Part shown: positions 44,181-55,559 of the stretch, piece by piece
Position numbering within the stretch: position 1 is the first letter of the stretch
Layout of the letters: each line of letters opens with the position of its first letter
The notes under the pieces: model-generated
Seen by the model: the letters and a program-made list of their open reading frames with translations, nothing else
Told to the model about the DNA's origin: nothing
Databases searched by the model: none
Program-made: the position numbers and the translations under genes
Source of the DNA: Morella rubra
Taxonomy: Eukaryota; Streptophyta; Magnoliopsida; Fagales; Myricaceae
Assembly (NCBI GenBank): GCA_003952965.2
Contig: CM025855.1
Coordinates: 14,637,833-14,701,832 of the forward strand
Reading direction: 5' to 3'
DNA length: 64,000 nt

Positions 44181-44944
44181 AAGTCCCTAGTTCAATAAAT
44201 ATTAACCCCGTATCACAAATCCATGCTTGCCTCACTACTACTATCCTGAATCAATGTCTAATATAACAAATCATGATACAAACCATGACAACCACAGCCT
44301 ACATCTATATAACAAGTCCATCCTCCACGCCTTCGAGGTCCTCTTCAAACACAATTCCATGTGGCTGATAGCCATGAAACTATTTGCATACAGATCCCCT
44401 CCTCGTCAAATACCATCATCTTCCCCACTCACAACCTTAAATCAAAAAAAGAATCAGGTGGGGAAACTTTTTTGAGTAGCTTCACTTCTTCATTCTTCTT
44501 TCTACTTTATCGACCACTTTTTTCCATAATTGAAATATGCCCCTTATCTTCTTTAATGGTGGCCTTATGTGGCAACTTAACACATTTTTTCAAACAAAAC
44601 ATTGATACAATATAAATAAATTCAACAGAAATCCACCCATCCTTGAGTGACCAATCAATATTTGCCTTTCTGCACGTCAATACCCATGAGATTTCACTGG
44701 TTCCTGCATATCTGTTTACATATCACGAAGTGCACCGCATAGTACATTCTACTTATGTATCATAATCACGGCATATAGCTTTTACTTCAAAAAAAAAGAG
44801 GCAATCTGTATAACCCAAGGCAACATTTGTAATAATTATTTACCTCCAACATACTCGGTGCGTGGTGACCTTTGAAACATGTCAATATTATTAATACCAA
44901 AGAAATGAACAAATGACAGAATGGAAAATACTATTCAGCCTTAA

Positions 44945-45340
44945 AATGTATTATCCAACAAACAAGAAATAAAAACCAATCCCAATAGTACTTACATTGC
45001 GGTAGGTTTTCATTTCAAAGGATATAGACTATATCATTCACATGCATTCATAGGTACTGGTGCAAGTATTTGCGTTGCAAGTAGATATGCTTTCCTAGAG
45101 GAATTATGGGAAGATAATCCTGATCTCATAAAAGTTAGAATTGCTAACAATTCTATTTTAGTACTCAATAGAGTCATAAAGAATTTAGAATTCATTATTG
45201 AGGATGAAATATTCTTTGTGCCTACAGTACACCATCAAGAATCCGAAATGGATTTACTCATAGTAAATAATTTTTTATCAGTATATATTCTGTCAATATG
45301 TTGCAAATTGTATTATCCAACTACAGAATGCCTAAATTAA
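44945..45340 (+). pseudogene. Endogenous caulimovirid fragment: aspartic protease region
   Basis: A stop-free plus-strand frame of about 131 codons with no natural start. It resembles the protease region of plant pararetroviruses (Caulimoviridae, badnavirus/petuvirus-like). Landmarks are a hydrophobic lead-in with HFKGYRLYHSHAF, the active-site position reading IGTGAS, the VRIANNSILVLNR segment and HHQESEMDLLIVNNFL. At the active site the expected Asp is replaced by Gly (GGT in place of a GAT/GAC codon), so this domain would be catalytically dead. Neither the flanking movement/coat regions nor the reverse transcriptase are recognisable nearby. It is a fossil of viral DNA inside, or carried by, the MULE. 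Confidence 0.65.
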
Positions 45341-46987
45341 ATTACCCCTTTTTGAAGCTTTGCTTAGAAAATTCTTATATCTTTTGGTTCTATTCCTTGT
45401 AAACTGAAAAATGAAAACTACCGTTAATAGAGAGATGATACTACTCAAAAGAACATGAATAGTGAATATAACCGATATTTAAGATAATCAATTACCCAAC
45501 AACGAAGGTAAGGAAGAAATGATGCTGCTCAAAAAAATGTTACTTTAATTTCAAGCCTTCAAAGAAGTATTATAAACAAAATGCATTCAAACTCACAGGT
45601 GTCAAACCAGAGTCAATAGCCTTTCCACAGCAAATAAATCAAGCTGAGGCTATCTGTATAAATACCAGAATTTAAAAGTTAGGAAGATGAGACAGCATCT
45701 CCAGAAAGAAAGAAAGAATAGGTAAACTAAAGTACAAGTGGCACATATGATGAACCAAATAAAGTCTTTCTAGAGGTTTAACATTTCTCTCATTGGTCCA
45801 CCATCCACAATAGCTCATAAAGCCTCACCAAGGCCATTTTATATCTAGCATCTTACACAAAGCAGAACAAAGATGCCAGAACATGAGAATCTACGTGGAC
45901 AAGATAATCATCAACAACTAATATTGCAGATCTCTTAAGACTAGGTTTAGAGGATTTCCTAGCAACATAGTCCACAGCATATATAGAACCATTAATGTTT
46001 CTAACATTTCTCTCATTGGTCCACCATCCACACGAAATCAAGACATTCCAACTAAAGGAATACCCTCTGCATGAAAAGACAACTTCTCATAGGATAACTT
46101 GCTCTACTTCCCATTTAAGAGGATGCTTGTGTATGGTCTCTCTACTACTTGCTCTTCAACTAATGCATGGGCAAAAAAGGAAGCCGGATAATCACATTAC
46201 TTTTAAATCAGGTGTCTCCTTGAGCAAAAAATATTACCGTATTCAATCAATTCAAAAGTCTCAATCAAAACTCAATCTCATTTCAACCGTAAACAAAAAA
46301 GGGGACAACTGGTGCAAAAAAAAAAAAAGGAGCCAAATTCACTTACAAACAAAGGAGACAACAAGCACATGACTTTAATATTGACACACATCAAATGCAA
46401 AGACAATAGTGGTAGGGGACCACTCCATAAAGCTGACAACTAAATGCAAAGACAATAGTGGTAGGGGACCACTCCATGGAGCCGACAACTAAATGCAAAG
46501 ACAAAGTTTAATATTGGATTCACATATGCACATCAATTTAATAAAGGGAAAGTACACTAACTGTAGAAACGGCAAGGGACCACTCTACTCCAGGATAGAA
46601 GGGCCATTCACAACCCCTAACCCACTCCACTACACTTTTTATCAACTTTTCTCCCTATATAAACACAACCCCTAGCCCATTCCTTTCCATTCACCCCATT
46701 CACAACCAATCAATTCAAACTCGAACCCTAAATCGAATGATTTAGACGAAAAAAAACCTAAACCCTATATCTGAGTAAGGCTTTCCTCACCTGATTCACG
46801 GAGCTGTAACTAAGGTGAGGAGGAAGCGACGGTGAATAAGGAATTGCTGACCAGGGGCCGCCAATTTGTCGAATATCAGTACACCCTACTATTATGTTTT
46901 CCTTTCTTTTAATGTCAACGAATGAGTCTTTTTCCTCTCTTTTGATGTCAACGAACAAGTCTTTTTACTTTCTTTTTATGTCAACAA
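45341..46987. other. Non-coding MULE right interior
   Basis: AT-rich, with a tandem repeat at 46391-46506 and a loose repeat of a GATGTCAACGAA phrase at 46905-46985. A duplicated ACATTTCTCTCATTGGTCCACC phrase occurs near 45781 and 46002. No coding block is recognised. Confidence 0.45.
46391..46506. repeat. Two-and-a-bit copy tandem repeat, unit about 50 bp
   Basis: AAATGCAAAGACAATAGTGG...GACAACT occurs at 46393 and 46442 and partly at 46491. A related GGGACCACTC core recurs near 46575. Confidence 0.8.
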
Positions 46988-47195
46988 ATAAATGGGATAA
47001 GTGGGGTGCTTTTTGTCTTTTAATATGAGGTAGCCCACGTGGGACGGAAAACGTAGTACGGCATCATTAAAATTGAGTCAAAAATGAAAATGAAACATTT
47101 AAGAGAGTTTAAGAGAGCGGGTTGACACGAGTTAAAGATTAGGAGGGATAATGGGATAAGTGGGAAAGTTTGAGGAGGTTTTTTGTAATTAACCC
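46988..47195 (-). repeat. MULE right terminal inverted repeat
   Basis: Inverse of 38212-38423, bounded outside by ATAAATGAA. Confidence 0.9.
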
Positions 47196-47666
47196 ATAAA
47201 TGAATAATTGTTAGCAAAAAGAGATTTCACAAACAATCTCAAATTCTCGAGGGTGTGAATTGTATATATTGATGGACATGATTACAATTAGTAGAAGCCT
47301 AAAATTCAAAATTAAAGATTATATAGAGAGTTAATTTTAAAAAGAGTTTTTCTATGTATCCTACGGCCGAATCTGAGATCTGAGATCCCGATCTCACGCT
47401 TATCACAGCTAGGTTTTCATATATAATGATAGCTATGAGATAGTCTACCCTAATTGACTAATTGTTAGTTTGAGAGTTAGCCATCAGGACTCAGAAAACC
47501 CTAAGATAGTTGTGAGCGTGGAGAGGAAGGAGGTAGAACATTTTGGCTGCTATTGTGGAATTCTCAGGATTGTGAGATCGACAAGAACCTGAAGATTATT
47601 GAAGAATTCTCGATATCAATAAAGAGAATTGGTAAGTTAATTTTCCCAATTGTAACTTTCATCTTT

Positions 47667-49480
47667 AACTTCCACATTTCACACGTTGAATTCTTCTAAG
47701 ACAAAAGATAGAAATTGGACACAGAGAGAAAGAGAGAGAGAGAGGAACATAGCAGCCTGCTTCCCCTCCCTCCCACTTAACTACGTGAGGAACGAAACTA
47801 CATAGTGGACTTTTGCAACGAATAATTATTCCATACAAATATCAGATAACAATAGAAAGCAATCAACTATAAACAATCAACATGACAAATTGTTTGAAAG
47901 AGACAAAACAATTAGAGGGTGGCCTCTAGCATAATCTACATGATTGAAAGTAACCTTCGAAAATAAAGAATGCTTCTGCTCCCACTCCCATCCTGTTGGA
48001 GTGACTTATGGTTTATCTCTACAATATATAAATAATTCAAGAATAGGAGTGTACATGTCTGGATCAAACCCGCCTGAAACCGACCATATTCAACAGAGCC
48101 ATACATGGGCCCGGGCCAAGGTGGGTCTAGAATATTGGAGCCCGCCTATATTCTATCGGGCCTCAATATAATGGGCCTAAAATCATCGGTTTCGCATGTG
48201 CCCGAACCGACTGCCCAAAATTGATCCACATAACTTACCTTAATTACTATCATTTTGGGCTTTGGAGAACCCTAACATGTGCAAGCGTTCCTCCTTTGCC
48301 ATTTTTGAATCCCGATTGCTTCCAAGTCCTAGCCTCCCTCTCCTCTCCCTCTACCTCCTTAATTCCCATTTTGTTTCACTGTTACCACTCTGGCAACTAC
48401 AAGCCTCCTGTAGTCTCCTCTTCGTCATCATCACCTCTGCTTCCTTCCCATTTCGGCTGAAAATTGTCAAATATTTAACTATTTGGGGGTTAATTTTTGT
48501 GTCTCTCTCAATCCTCCTCTTACCCTTCGCTTTCCCGAAATGTTCCTCTCCCTCTCAGACTTCAGTGTTCATGATTTTTCTCTGTCTCTGTCTTTGTCTC
48601 TCTCTCTCTCTCTTCCCAATTTATGTGTCCATACTTGTATTTGTTAATTTGATTTGAAGCCCTATATTTTTTTTTTTTGCAGGTTATTGTTTGAATGGAA
48701 ATTTGCTCGGTGGAGGATTTATTCGAATTTTGTTTGCAAAACTCCATTAGTAATCATTGATTTGTTGCTGGAGATTGGAGGTCAGGGCCTATGTTGGTTC
48801 TGTGGTTTCACGTTGGTGAATCTGGTGATGGGGTGATGAGGTGATCTGCGAGGGTTGTGATCCGTGTTGTTAGTTTTTGTTTAATGTTAATATGTTGCTC
48901 TTGCTATCTTTATGTTCGACTTATTTGTTTAATGTTAGTTTGTTTTATATTGATCTATGTTGGATTATCACGTTGGTTTGTTTAATGTTTATGTGTTGCT
49001 AATTTGTTTAATGTTTGTTTGTTTAGTTTATGTTTCTTGTTTATCACTTTAGTTGTTTTGTTTTGTTTATGTTTATTGTTTATTAATGTTGTGATATATC
49101 TATTTAGTTTCTTTTGTTTATGATTGTTGTTTATCACTATTGTGATCACTTCCTGGTGGACACCTCTACGCTGACGTTCATGTCTAACCTGAAATGTAAC
49201 GAAGCCAATCCTTTTCAATGAGGGATCTCTCCTTTATCAACTCTGTTTTAAAATTTTAAAATTTACTGTTAAACACACATGATTATAGGGGCTTATATAT
49301 TGTAACTAACTACTAGGTTTGTGGCTTGTTTGTTTGTTTGTTTTATATGGATACTAATGAATCTCAGGAAATCAATCTACGTCATCCATTAATATCAAAG
49401 ATCAAACCATTTTTACATTTCTTGACATAGATGTAGATCTCATCCTGGAACAAACTCATACTTTTTTGAGTCAGAAGGTC
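47667..49480. other. Intergenic, simple-sequence rich
   Basis: Starts with the upstream continuation of the exon disrupted by LTR-C. Contains a GA run (47722-47742), a TC run (48588-48612) and a T/G-rich stretch with many TTTGTTTAATGTT repeats (48870-49140). 48060-48230 contains GGGCCCGGGCC-type phrases like those of the 49.5-kb region. Short open frames at 48221-48747 lie over simple repeats. No gene is recognised. Confidence 0.45.
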
Positions 49481-49489
49481 CCTCTAAGT

Positions 49490-50220
49490 ATGGCTGAATG
49501 AATCTGGGCCAAAACCGACCGGGCCGACTAAAACCTGTCAAAAATGACTGGGCCCGGCCGGTTCTAGGGCAGTCCAATTCGGCTGTCAGCCCAGATTTTT
49601 CCAGAACCGACTGGGTTGGTTCCGCCCATGGTTTTGGGGGCCTAAGGTACCGAACTGCACCAAACTGAAGGCCCCTAGGTAATTTTGTATTTATTTATTT
49701 TTTATAATAAGTGGAGTGTGAGATGACCCCCTTTTAGAAATTTTTCCCCGACCCCTCCTTTGGCCTTCATCTTTTTTCCCTCACTTTTGAAACACTAGCC
49801 GTCCCCGCCCCCAACCCCACTGGCGTCTCTCTCTCTCTCTTCTCTCTCTCACACACACACACAACCTTGGACTTCTTAAAGGGAAGCAAACTTGCTATGG
49901 AATGGGTTGTCGATAATCTGCTCTATAGTGGCGATACCCTCTATGTCATCCACGTCAACCCTCCTCAAGGCGACCAATCTCACAATCTCCTTTGGTTTTT
50001 GGTTTTTCCTGCTTGCCAAGGGACAAATTTTGTGTGGTAGTCGAAGATTCAAACTGACCGAACTAGGCCAACCATAGAAGCTGGTCGACCCGACTAGTTC
50101 TCCCAAATGACTGTTCAGCTGTCAGTTAGGAGTTTAAGAGAACCAAACCATTCATTCTCGATTTTGGGAGAAAATTGAACCGACTGGGTTGGTTTTCACC
50201 TCTACCTATTAATGAGAGAC
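49490..50220. repeat. hAT-like terminal/subterminal sequence with ACCGAC repeats
   Basis: Two blocks (49500-49670 and 50040-50210) are rich in AACCGACTGGG, GGGCCGG and CTGTCAG phrases in both orientations, flanking a TC/CA microsatellite (49828-49863). They precede a hAT transposase fragment and are probably its subterminal region. I could not identify exact inverted repeats or an 8-bp target duplication. Confidence 0.4.
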
Positions 50221-50234
50221 CATTGGCCTCGGGT

Positions 50235-50700
50235 AACCTTTCTCACAAATGTAAGGGGGATAAGGAGGTGTCAGTAGTTAGGGATAATTTCACAAAAGTG
50301 ATAGCTGTGATCAAAGTGACAATCTTGACAAATGTAACAATTGTGACAAGCAGTATCATTGCCACTCTAAAACGCATGAGACATCAACTATGTTGAATCT
50401 TGTATTACATACATGTCCCTAGTACCCATTTAGGCATGAACCAATGGACAAGTATCAATCACATTTGACTGGAAAGAAACTCCCTGAAGGGCTTGGAGAT
50501 CATGATGTCGCCAATCTGAAGGTTCATAAATATATTCCTGAAAATGTACAAGTGGTGACTGTAGAAATGATTAGACATGATGAAATGTCGTTTAGTGTTG
50601 TGGAAGGTCAAGGCTTCATAAAAGTGTGTAGGGCTTTTGAATCACGGTTTCATGTCTTTTCTCGTGTCACCATAACAAGAGATTGTGGCAAGGATGAATA
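50235..50700 (+). pseudogene. hAT transposase N-terminus (BED zinc finger), frameshifted and truncated
   Basis: A BED-type zinc finger reads KCNNCDKQYHCHSKTHETST followed by MLNLVLHTCP (about 50330-50412). After a frame change it continues from 50444 as MDKYQSHLTGKKL and ends in the family's hallmark MIRHDEMSFSVVEGQGF and SRVTITRDC boxes (about 50565-50690). A stop follows at 50699. The catalytic core and the C-terminal dimerisation domain are absent. Closest in type to plant RICESLEEPER/ZABED hAT proteins. Confidence 0.8.
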
Positions 50701-52086
50701 GGTAATAGTTTTTCTAAAGGCCTCCCCAAAACTTTTGGAGAATAAAACGTGAGTGGAAGAAAGAACGTGAGAGAGAGAATAACAACTTTAAAATTAGGCC
50801 CCTAATTTTTAAAAGAGAAAAATACTAAGAACCTGTCATTTTGACTTTTCTCTCTCACTGCCTCTTTTCTAAATTCCTCTCTTTTCTCTCTCACTTCCTA
50901 CCTCTCACAATTTACACTCTTATTGTCCCAGATTTTCTCTCAATGCTTCTCTCTTTTCTGTCTCTTCCACTATTTTACCCCATTTATAAAAAATCGCAAA
51001 ATCTATACTCAAGGCTTGGAATACAACAAATTTTTTGCCTTACACACAAAAAAATTCATGTTCAAAGTTAGAATTGTAAATGTATTACATTTAATTATTA
51101 TTGTTTAAATAAAATATTATTGCTCTGTTATTTTAGCTAGATTTTAACATTATTTTGTGCCTTTGTCAATAATTTATGATCCCTTTATTCCGAAGATTTT
51201 AAAATTTTGATTGCATTTGACATGCACAAAGTTTTGGTACTAATATAATAATTGATGACTTTTATTTATTGAAGGAACATCCGATTCAATTAGCATAGTT
51301 TACGAAATTTTGGCTTTTACACTTAAGTTAAAAGTTTATAATTTTTTTCTTTTTTAAAGTTTTAAAGTATGTTGTTACACTTTGACTATACTTATTTTGA
51401 TTATAACGAAAATTTGAAGGCCCTAAGATTAGTATCCGGACACCCAGTTAGTGATATCTTGAGATGAGTTGTAATTACACAACAAAATGGAAAAACATAT
51501 TATAAATTCTGAGGTATTATTAATTCTCTCTACTCTATTGTCTAATTTCTTTTTGCAACCCTTTCCAATTCTTATTGCTATCTTTCCTTAGTTTTACCAC
51601 GAGATTATTATTTGGATTCCTCGTCACTTGTGGCAGAATAATCACAAGTTGGTTTCTATTTGTTATAAAGTTATTAGTGTCGGGCTTCGATAGACAACAA
51701 AAATTTGTAAATAAAAAAAGCCAGATCTAAGACGATGTTGATAGTCTCTTACTTGAGAGTGAGATCATGCTTGGCTGCACCTTTCACGTTTCCAAGAAAT
51801 TAATTTGTCAGATGCTGATGTCCACTGAAAACATGGCACAATCATGGCGGCACGTCGACAATAAAAGAATACCACAAAGTTGATTTGTGAGGTCCTGAAC
51901 GGATAAGTGAGATAAAATGAAAATTTGAAGGCAAGTACTCCCGCTGAAATGTGGATAAAGAGGATTCTTAAAGATCTTCAAGACATGATAGGTTATGTGA
52001 TGCATATGTAGAATTGCTAAAATCTTTTGTTTTAGGTTATGCGATGCGATCAGGACCAGATGTTTGCAACCCAACCTTGAAAAAAG
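50701..52086. other. AT-rich spacer
   Basis: No coding or repeat structure recognised apart from T-rich runs and a CTCTC-rich stretch near 50850-50960. Confidence 0.5.
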
Positions 52087-53640
52087 CTAAAACCGTCGAG
52101 ACTAGGTTACTTTCAATGCTTTAGTTTTGGGTTAGAGACTCGAACACGAACCTGATTTTTCTTGGGTTCATGTTTCAAAACTCGAATCTAACCTCCAAAA
52201 AAATATAAAACCATCAGGGTTGGATTAATTTGAATGCTTTGGTTTCGGGTTAGAGACCCGAACACGAACTGATTTTTCTTGGGTTCATGTTTTAAAACCC
52301 AACCCCAAACCTGAAAAAAGCTAAAACTGTTGGGGTCGGGTTCCTTTGAATGCTTTGGTTTTGGGTTAGAGACCCGAACAAGAAGCTGATTTTTGGGTTC
52401 CTGTTTCAAAACCTGACCCTAACCACAATGTAGCCCGATCAGTTCAGGTTGAATAGGGTCAGTTTCGAGTCGAGAGGTCGGGTTGATGGATTTTTAGCCA
52501 TCCCTAAGTCTGGGAGAGGTAGGTTAGGAACGAAGATTCGCTAGTTTTAGAAAGTAAATAACTTTCAGGAAAGTGAAGTTGTCTTTTTCGGTTGGCCGAA
52601 TTAAGTTTCGGTTGACTGTACTTTACAAAGCTCTCCAAATAGTCGAAAGTATGGAAAGTATTTTTAAGAAAGTAAAACACAATGAAAAAAATGGAGTCAA
52701 CGTAAAGTTTTTTTTTTTTAAAGTCATTTCAAATGTATTATGTTTCAGTAAAGTAATCTAACCAATGTTTGGTTGTTATATCAAATATATTTTTTCAAGG
52801 TATTTTCCAATATTTTTCAGTAAATTTTTTCTTGAGTTCACATTTCAAGACTCGACCCCAACCCCGAAAAAAGCTAAAACCATCAAGGTCGAGTTACATT
52901 GAAAGCTTTGGTTTCGAATTAGAGACTCGAACGTACCTGATTTTCTCTCGGGTTCATGTTTCAAAACCTGACCCTACCCCAAAAAAATTAAAACTGTTGG
53001 GGTCAAGTTGTTGAATGCTTTCATTTCGAGATAGAGATCCAAACATTAACCCGAAAAAAAGTTAAAACCATCAGGGTTTGGTTCCTTTGAATGCTTTGGT
53101 TTCAGGTTAAAGACCGAACACCCTGATTTTTCTAGATGTTTCAAGATTCGACCCCGACCCAGAGAAAAGCTAAAACCATTGGGGACGGGTTCCTTTGAAT
53201 GCTTTGGTTTCGAGTTAAAGACTTGAACACAAAACTGATTTTTCTCTAGTTCATGTTTCAAAACTTGACCCGACCCTAAAAAAAGCCAAAGTTATCGAGG
53301 TCAGGTTCCTTTGAATATTTTGGTTTCGGGTGAAACCCTAACTCAAACCTGATTTTTATCGGGTTCATGTTTCAAAACCCGACCCCAACCTAGAAAAAAG
53401 CTAAAACCATCGGGGTTGAAATTTTGGGTTAACGACCCAAATACAAACTTGATCGAGTTCATGTTTTTAAACCTAACCCCGACCTTACCCTAAGAAAACT
53501 AAAACCATCGGGGTCGGGTTCCATTGAATGCTTTGGTTTCGGGTTAGAAACCCGAACACGAACCTAATTTTTGTTGGGTTCATGTTTCAAAACCCATCCT
53601 TGACCCCGACCATGACGTAACCCAAGCAGTTCGAGTTGAA
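52087..53640. repeat. Minisatellite of about 115-bp units in two blocks
   Basis: Units carry the core GCTAAAACCATCGGGGTCGG, then TTTGAATGCTTTGGTTTCGGG and GGGTTCATGTTTCAAAACCC. Unit starts fall near 52087, 52206 and 52320 (block 1) and 52872, 52987, 53061, 53168, 53284, 53400 and 53497 (block 2). Some units are shortened. Each block is followed by a homologous tail (52480-52710 and 53660-53890). The arrays create open frames on the minus strand (52188-52409 and 53046-53261) that are artefacts. Confidence 0.85.
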
Positions 53641-53890
53641 CCAGATCATTTCAGGTCGGGAGGTCAAGTTTATTGGTTTTTGGCCATCCCTAAGACTTGA
53701 AGAGGCAAGTCGGGGAAAGAAGATTCACTAGTTTTAGAAAGTAAACAACTTTCAAGAAAAGGTAGCTGAGTTTTACAGTTGACCGTATTTTACGAGGGTG
53801 TGCAAACAGTTGAAAGTATGGAAAATACTTTATAGAAAGTAAAATGCAGCAAACAATCAGAGCCAAGGGAAAAGTTTTAACCTTTGTCAA
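52480..53890. repeat. Duplicated 230-bp tail following each minisatellite block
   Basis: 52480-52710 and 53660-53890 are diverged direct repeats sharing GCCATCCCTAAG, ACTAGTTTTAGAAAGTAAA and GTATGGAAA. The GCCATCCCTA end resembles hAT-type termini (inverted TAGGGATGGC), so each block plus tail may be a copy of a non-autonomous hAT-like unit. Confidence 0.6.
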
Positions 53891-54788
53891 ATATTCATAA
53901 TAAGCATCGAGTACGATGTCTTTTAAAGGCTAAGATTAAATCTAAGGATTAGTTTTTTCTAAGACAAGCACAATGAAAAGCAAGCACTTGATTTTTCACT
54001 CAAATCCAACAACCAAATAAAGTTAGTAAAGATAAACAAAGTTGAGAGAGTTTTAAGTGGTTCAATGAAAACACAATCCTACATGCACCCCTAAGGATCT
54101 TTCTTTGGACTTTCTTCACTTTCTGCAAATAGTATACATTTTACCTTGCTAGTGCTAGTGAACCTTCATAAGTGTTGTTCTAGGCGCAACAGTCACAACT
54201 CGAATATTTTTTTAGACTCTACATTCACAATCAACTCCCCACCTTGCAAATGGTTTATATTTTAATTCAATTTTCAATTCATATTTTTTTTGGTATTATT
54301 TTTATTATTTATTTATATACGTGTAAATGAACTATTTTTTTTTAAGCCACGTATGTAGCTGCCGTGTTTGAAAATGTGCCACATGAATTTTTCAGCTATA
54401 TATAATGGCAAAATAAATGGAGCGTTGAAAATAAAAAATTTTAAAGCACGGGTCTCAATTCAAAAATAACATTAAGCACGAGTATGTGACTCACAGAAAA
54501 CCCATTAAACAAAAAACAATAAAAAAAAATTTCAATCTATCTGCGCAAAGCCAGGGTGGAGGATGGTTGGGCAAGTCCAAGTCACGAGGTCGTTGTATGC
54601 ATGGTGGGTTGTCGCCAACCAGCCAAGCAAAATAGTTCTTGCTATTAAGGTGACTCAAATCATCAGTACTTCTTTTGATTTAGATGGTTTTTTTAAATAA
54701 AATGTGTACAAACCAATCTTCAGTCAAATAGTAGCCAAGGATCTCAGATACATACCGTTGGCCACACCTACAACATTACCTACCTTGC
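53891..54788. other. Spacer with probable copia LTR debris
   Basis: 53960-54240 has phrasing similar to the SIRE-like LTR at 63360-63500 (a GTGGTTCA...CCTACATGCACCCCTAAGG stretch), suggesting an old LTR piece on the minus strand. The rest is AT-rich, with nothing recognised. Confidence 0.35.
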
Positions 54789-55160
54789 ACAGTTAATGTT
54801 GGCTTTTGTTCACAATCAATATTTTGATGATTTCAATAAATAGATTAGTTTTACAAAATGGACATCTTTAAAGACAAAGATAGTTTTTTCAAAGAGCTAA
54901 AGACAAGAATATTGAATACCAAGAAGATGCAAGGAGCTCAAAAGTGAAGATTAAACATCATAGGGTATAATCTTGTAACTCTTAGTTTCACTTTTGACAC
55001 GGATTTGAATCACACACTGCATATTTTTTGAAACCAAGCATAAACCTTTTTATCTTAAGTTTGGTAAATAAAATATGTCTCAAAGTATTTTCAAATCATA
55101 TCTTTATAACTCTCAAATCTTTTTTGTATCTCAAGTTAGGTTTTGCTTCTTTGGCTGATA
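54789..55160 (+). repeat. SIRE-like LTR fragment (5' end)
   Basis: Starts TGTTGGCTTTTGTTCACAAT near 54799 and parallels 21633-22010, including GACATCTT-AAAGACAAAGA and CATAGGGTATAA-CTTGTAACTC. It loses similarity after about 55130. Confidence 0.75.
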
Positions 55161-55559
55161 TGGAGAACTTCCTATAAAAATTGAGTGAATACTTTACTAT
55201 TCCATCTACACTCGTTGATATCATCTTTGGGCCAAGTACTTATGTCTTTAGGTGTCGCAACACCATTGACATCAGAAGAGGGTAACAACCAACCCTTTTA
55301 CACAAGTACCCTTGACACATTCATCTCAAGATTTTAGAAACAATCTCATGTGTATTTTTAGGCATAATTGTTTCCATCAAAATAGGGAAGCATAGACAAA
55401 GAGTGACTTTGATACATCTATACTAAGGGTCAAGAGCTAAGGTTTAGCTCTAGTAGCAATTGAAATACTCAATCACACAAAAACAATGATTTTGTTGATG
55501 AAATGGAAAACTTTGAAAAACCTTCAAAGGAAAAACGCACTCCAAGCTAGCAATCACCC
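55160..55559. other. Spacer up to the solo gypsy LTR
   Basis: No coding signal. 55430-55559, together with 57973-58200 on the other side of the solo LTR, reads like one interrupted LTR-like sequence. Confidence 0.35.

Larger units (their letters stand above)
38212..47195 (-). mobile_element. Mutator-like element (MULE), 8.98 kb, 9-bp TSD
   Basis: Long terminal inverted repeats of about 200 bp start GGGTTAGTTA at 38212 and (inverted) GGGTTAATTA at 47195. ATAAATGAA stands at 38203-38211 and 47196-47204, the 9-bp duplication typical of Mutator. LTR-A (near 16490) and LTR-B show the same target without an insertion. It contains a decayed MULE transposase on the minus strand, a GRF zinc-finger ORF on the plus strand and a caulimovirid fragment. 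The two MULE-borne genes face each other, as mudrA and mudrB do in maize MuDR. Confidence 0.95.
37366..47661 (+). repeat. LTR-C: solo copia LTR, TSD TCTTT, split by a MULE
   Basis: Begins TGTACAAATAATCC at 37366 and ends GTAACTTTCA at 47661, with TCTTT at 37361-37365 and 47662-47666. Without the MULE it is about 1.30 kb and matches LTR-A in inverted orientation along its whole length. The 5-bp duplication on a single LTR shows that recombination between two LTRs removed the interior. It preserves the empty target site for CACTA-2 at 47447-47449. Confidence 0.9.

Noticed and set aside
48221..48747. ORFs near the TC microsatellite
   Set aside because: Low-complexity leucine/serine-rich translations of CT-rich DNA, with no domain.
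52188..53261. Minus-strand ORFs rich in PKPKHSKEP repeats
   Set aside because: Translations of the 115-bp minisatellite. The frame stays open only because the repeat unit happens to lack stops.
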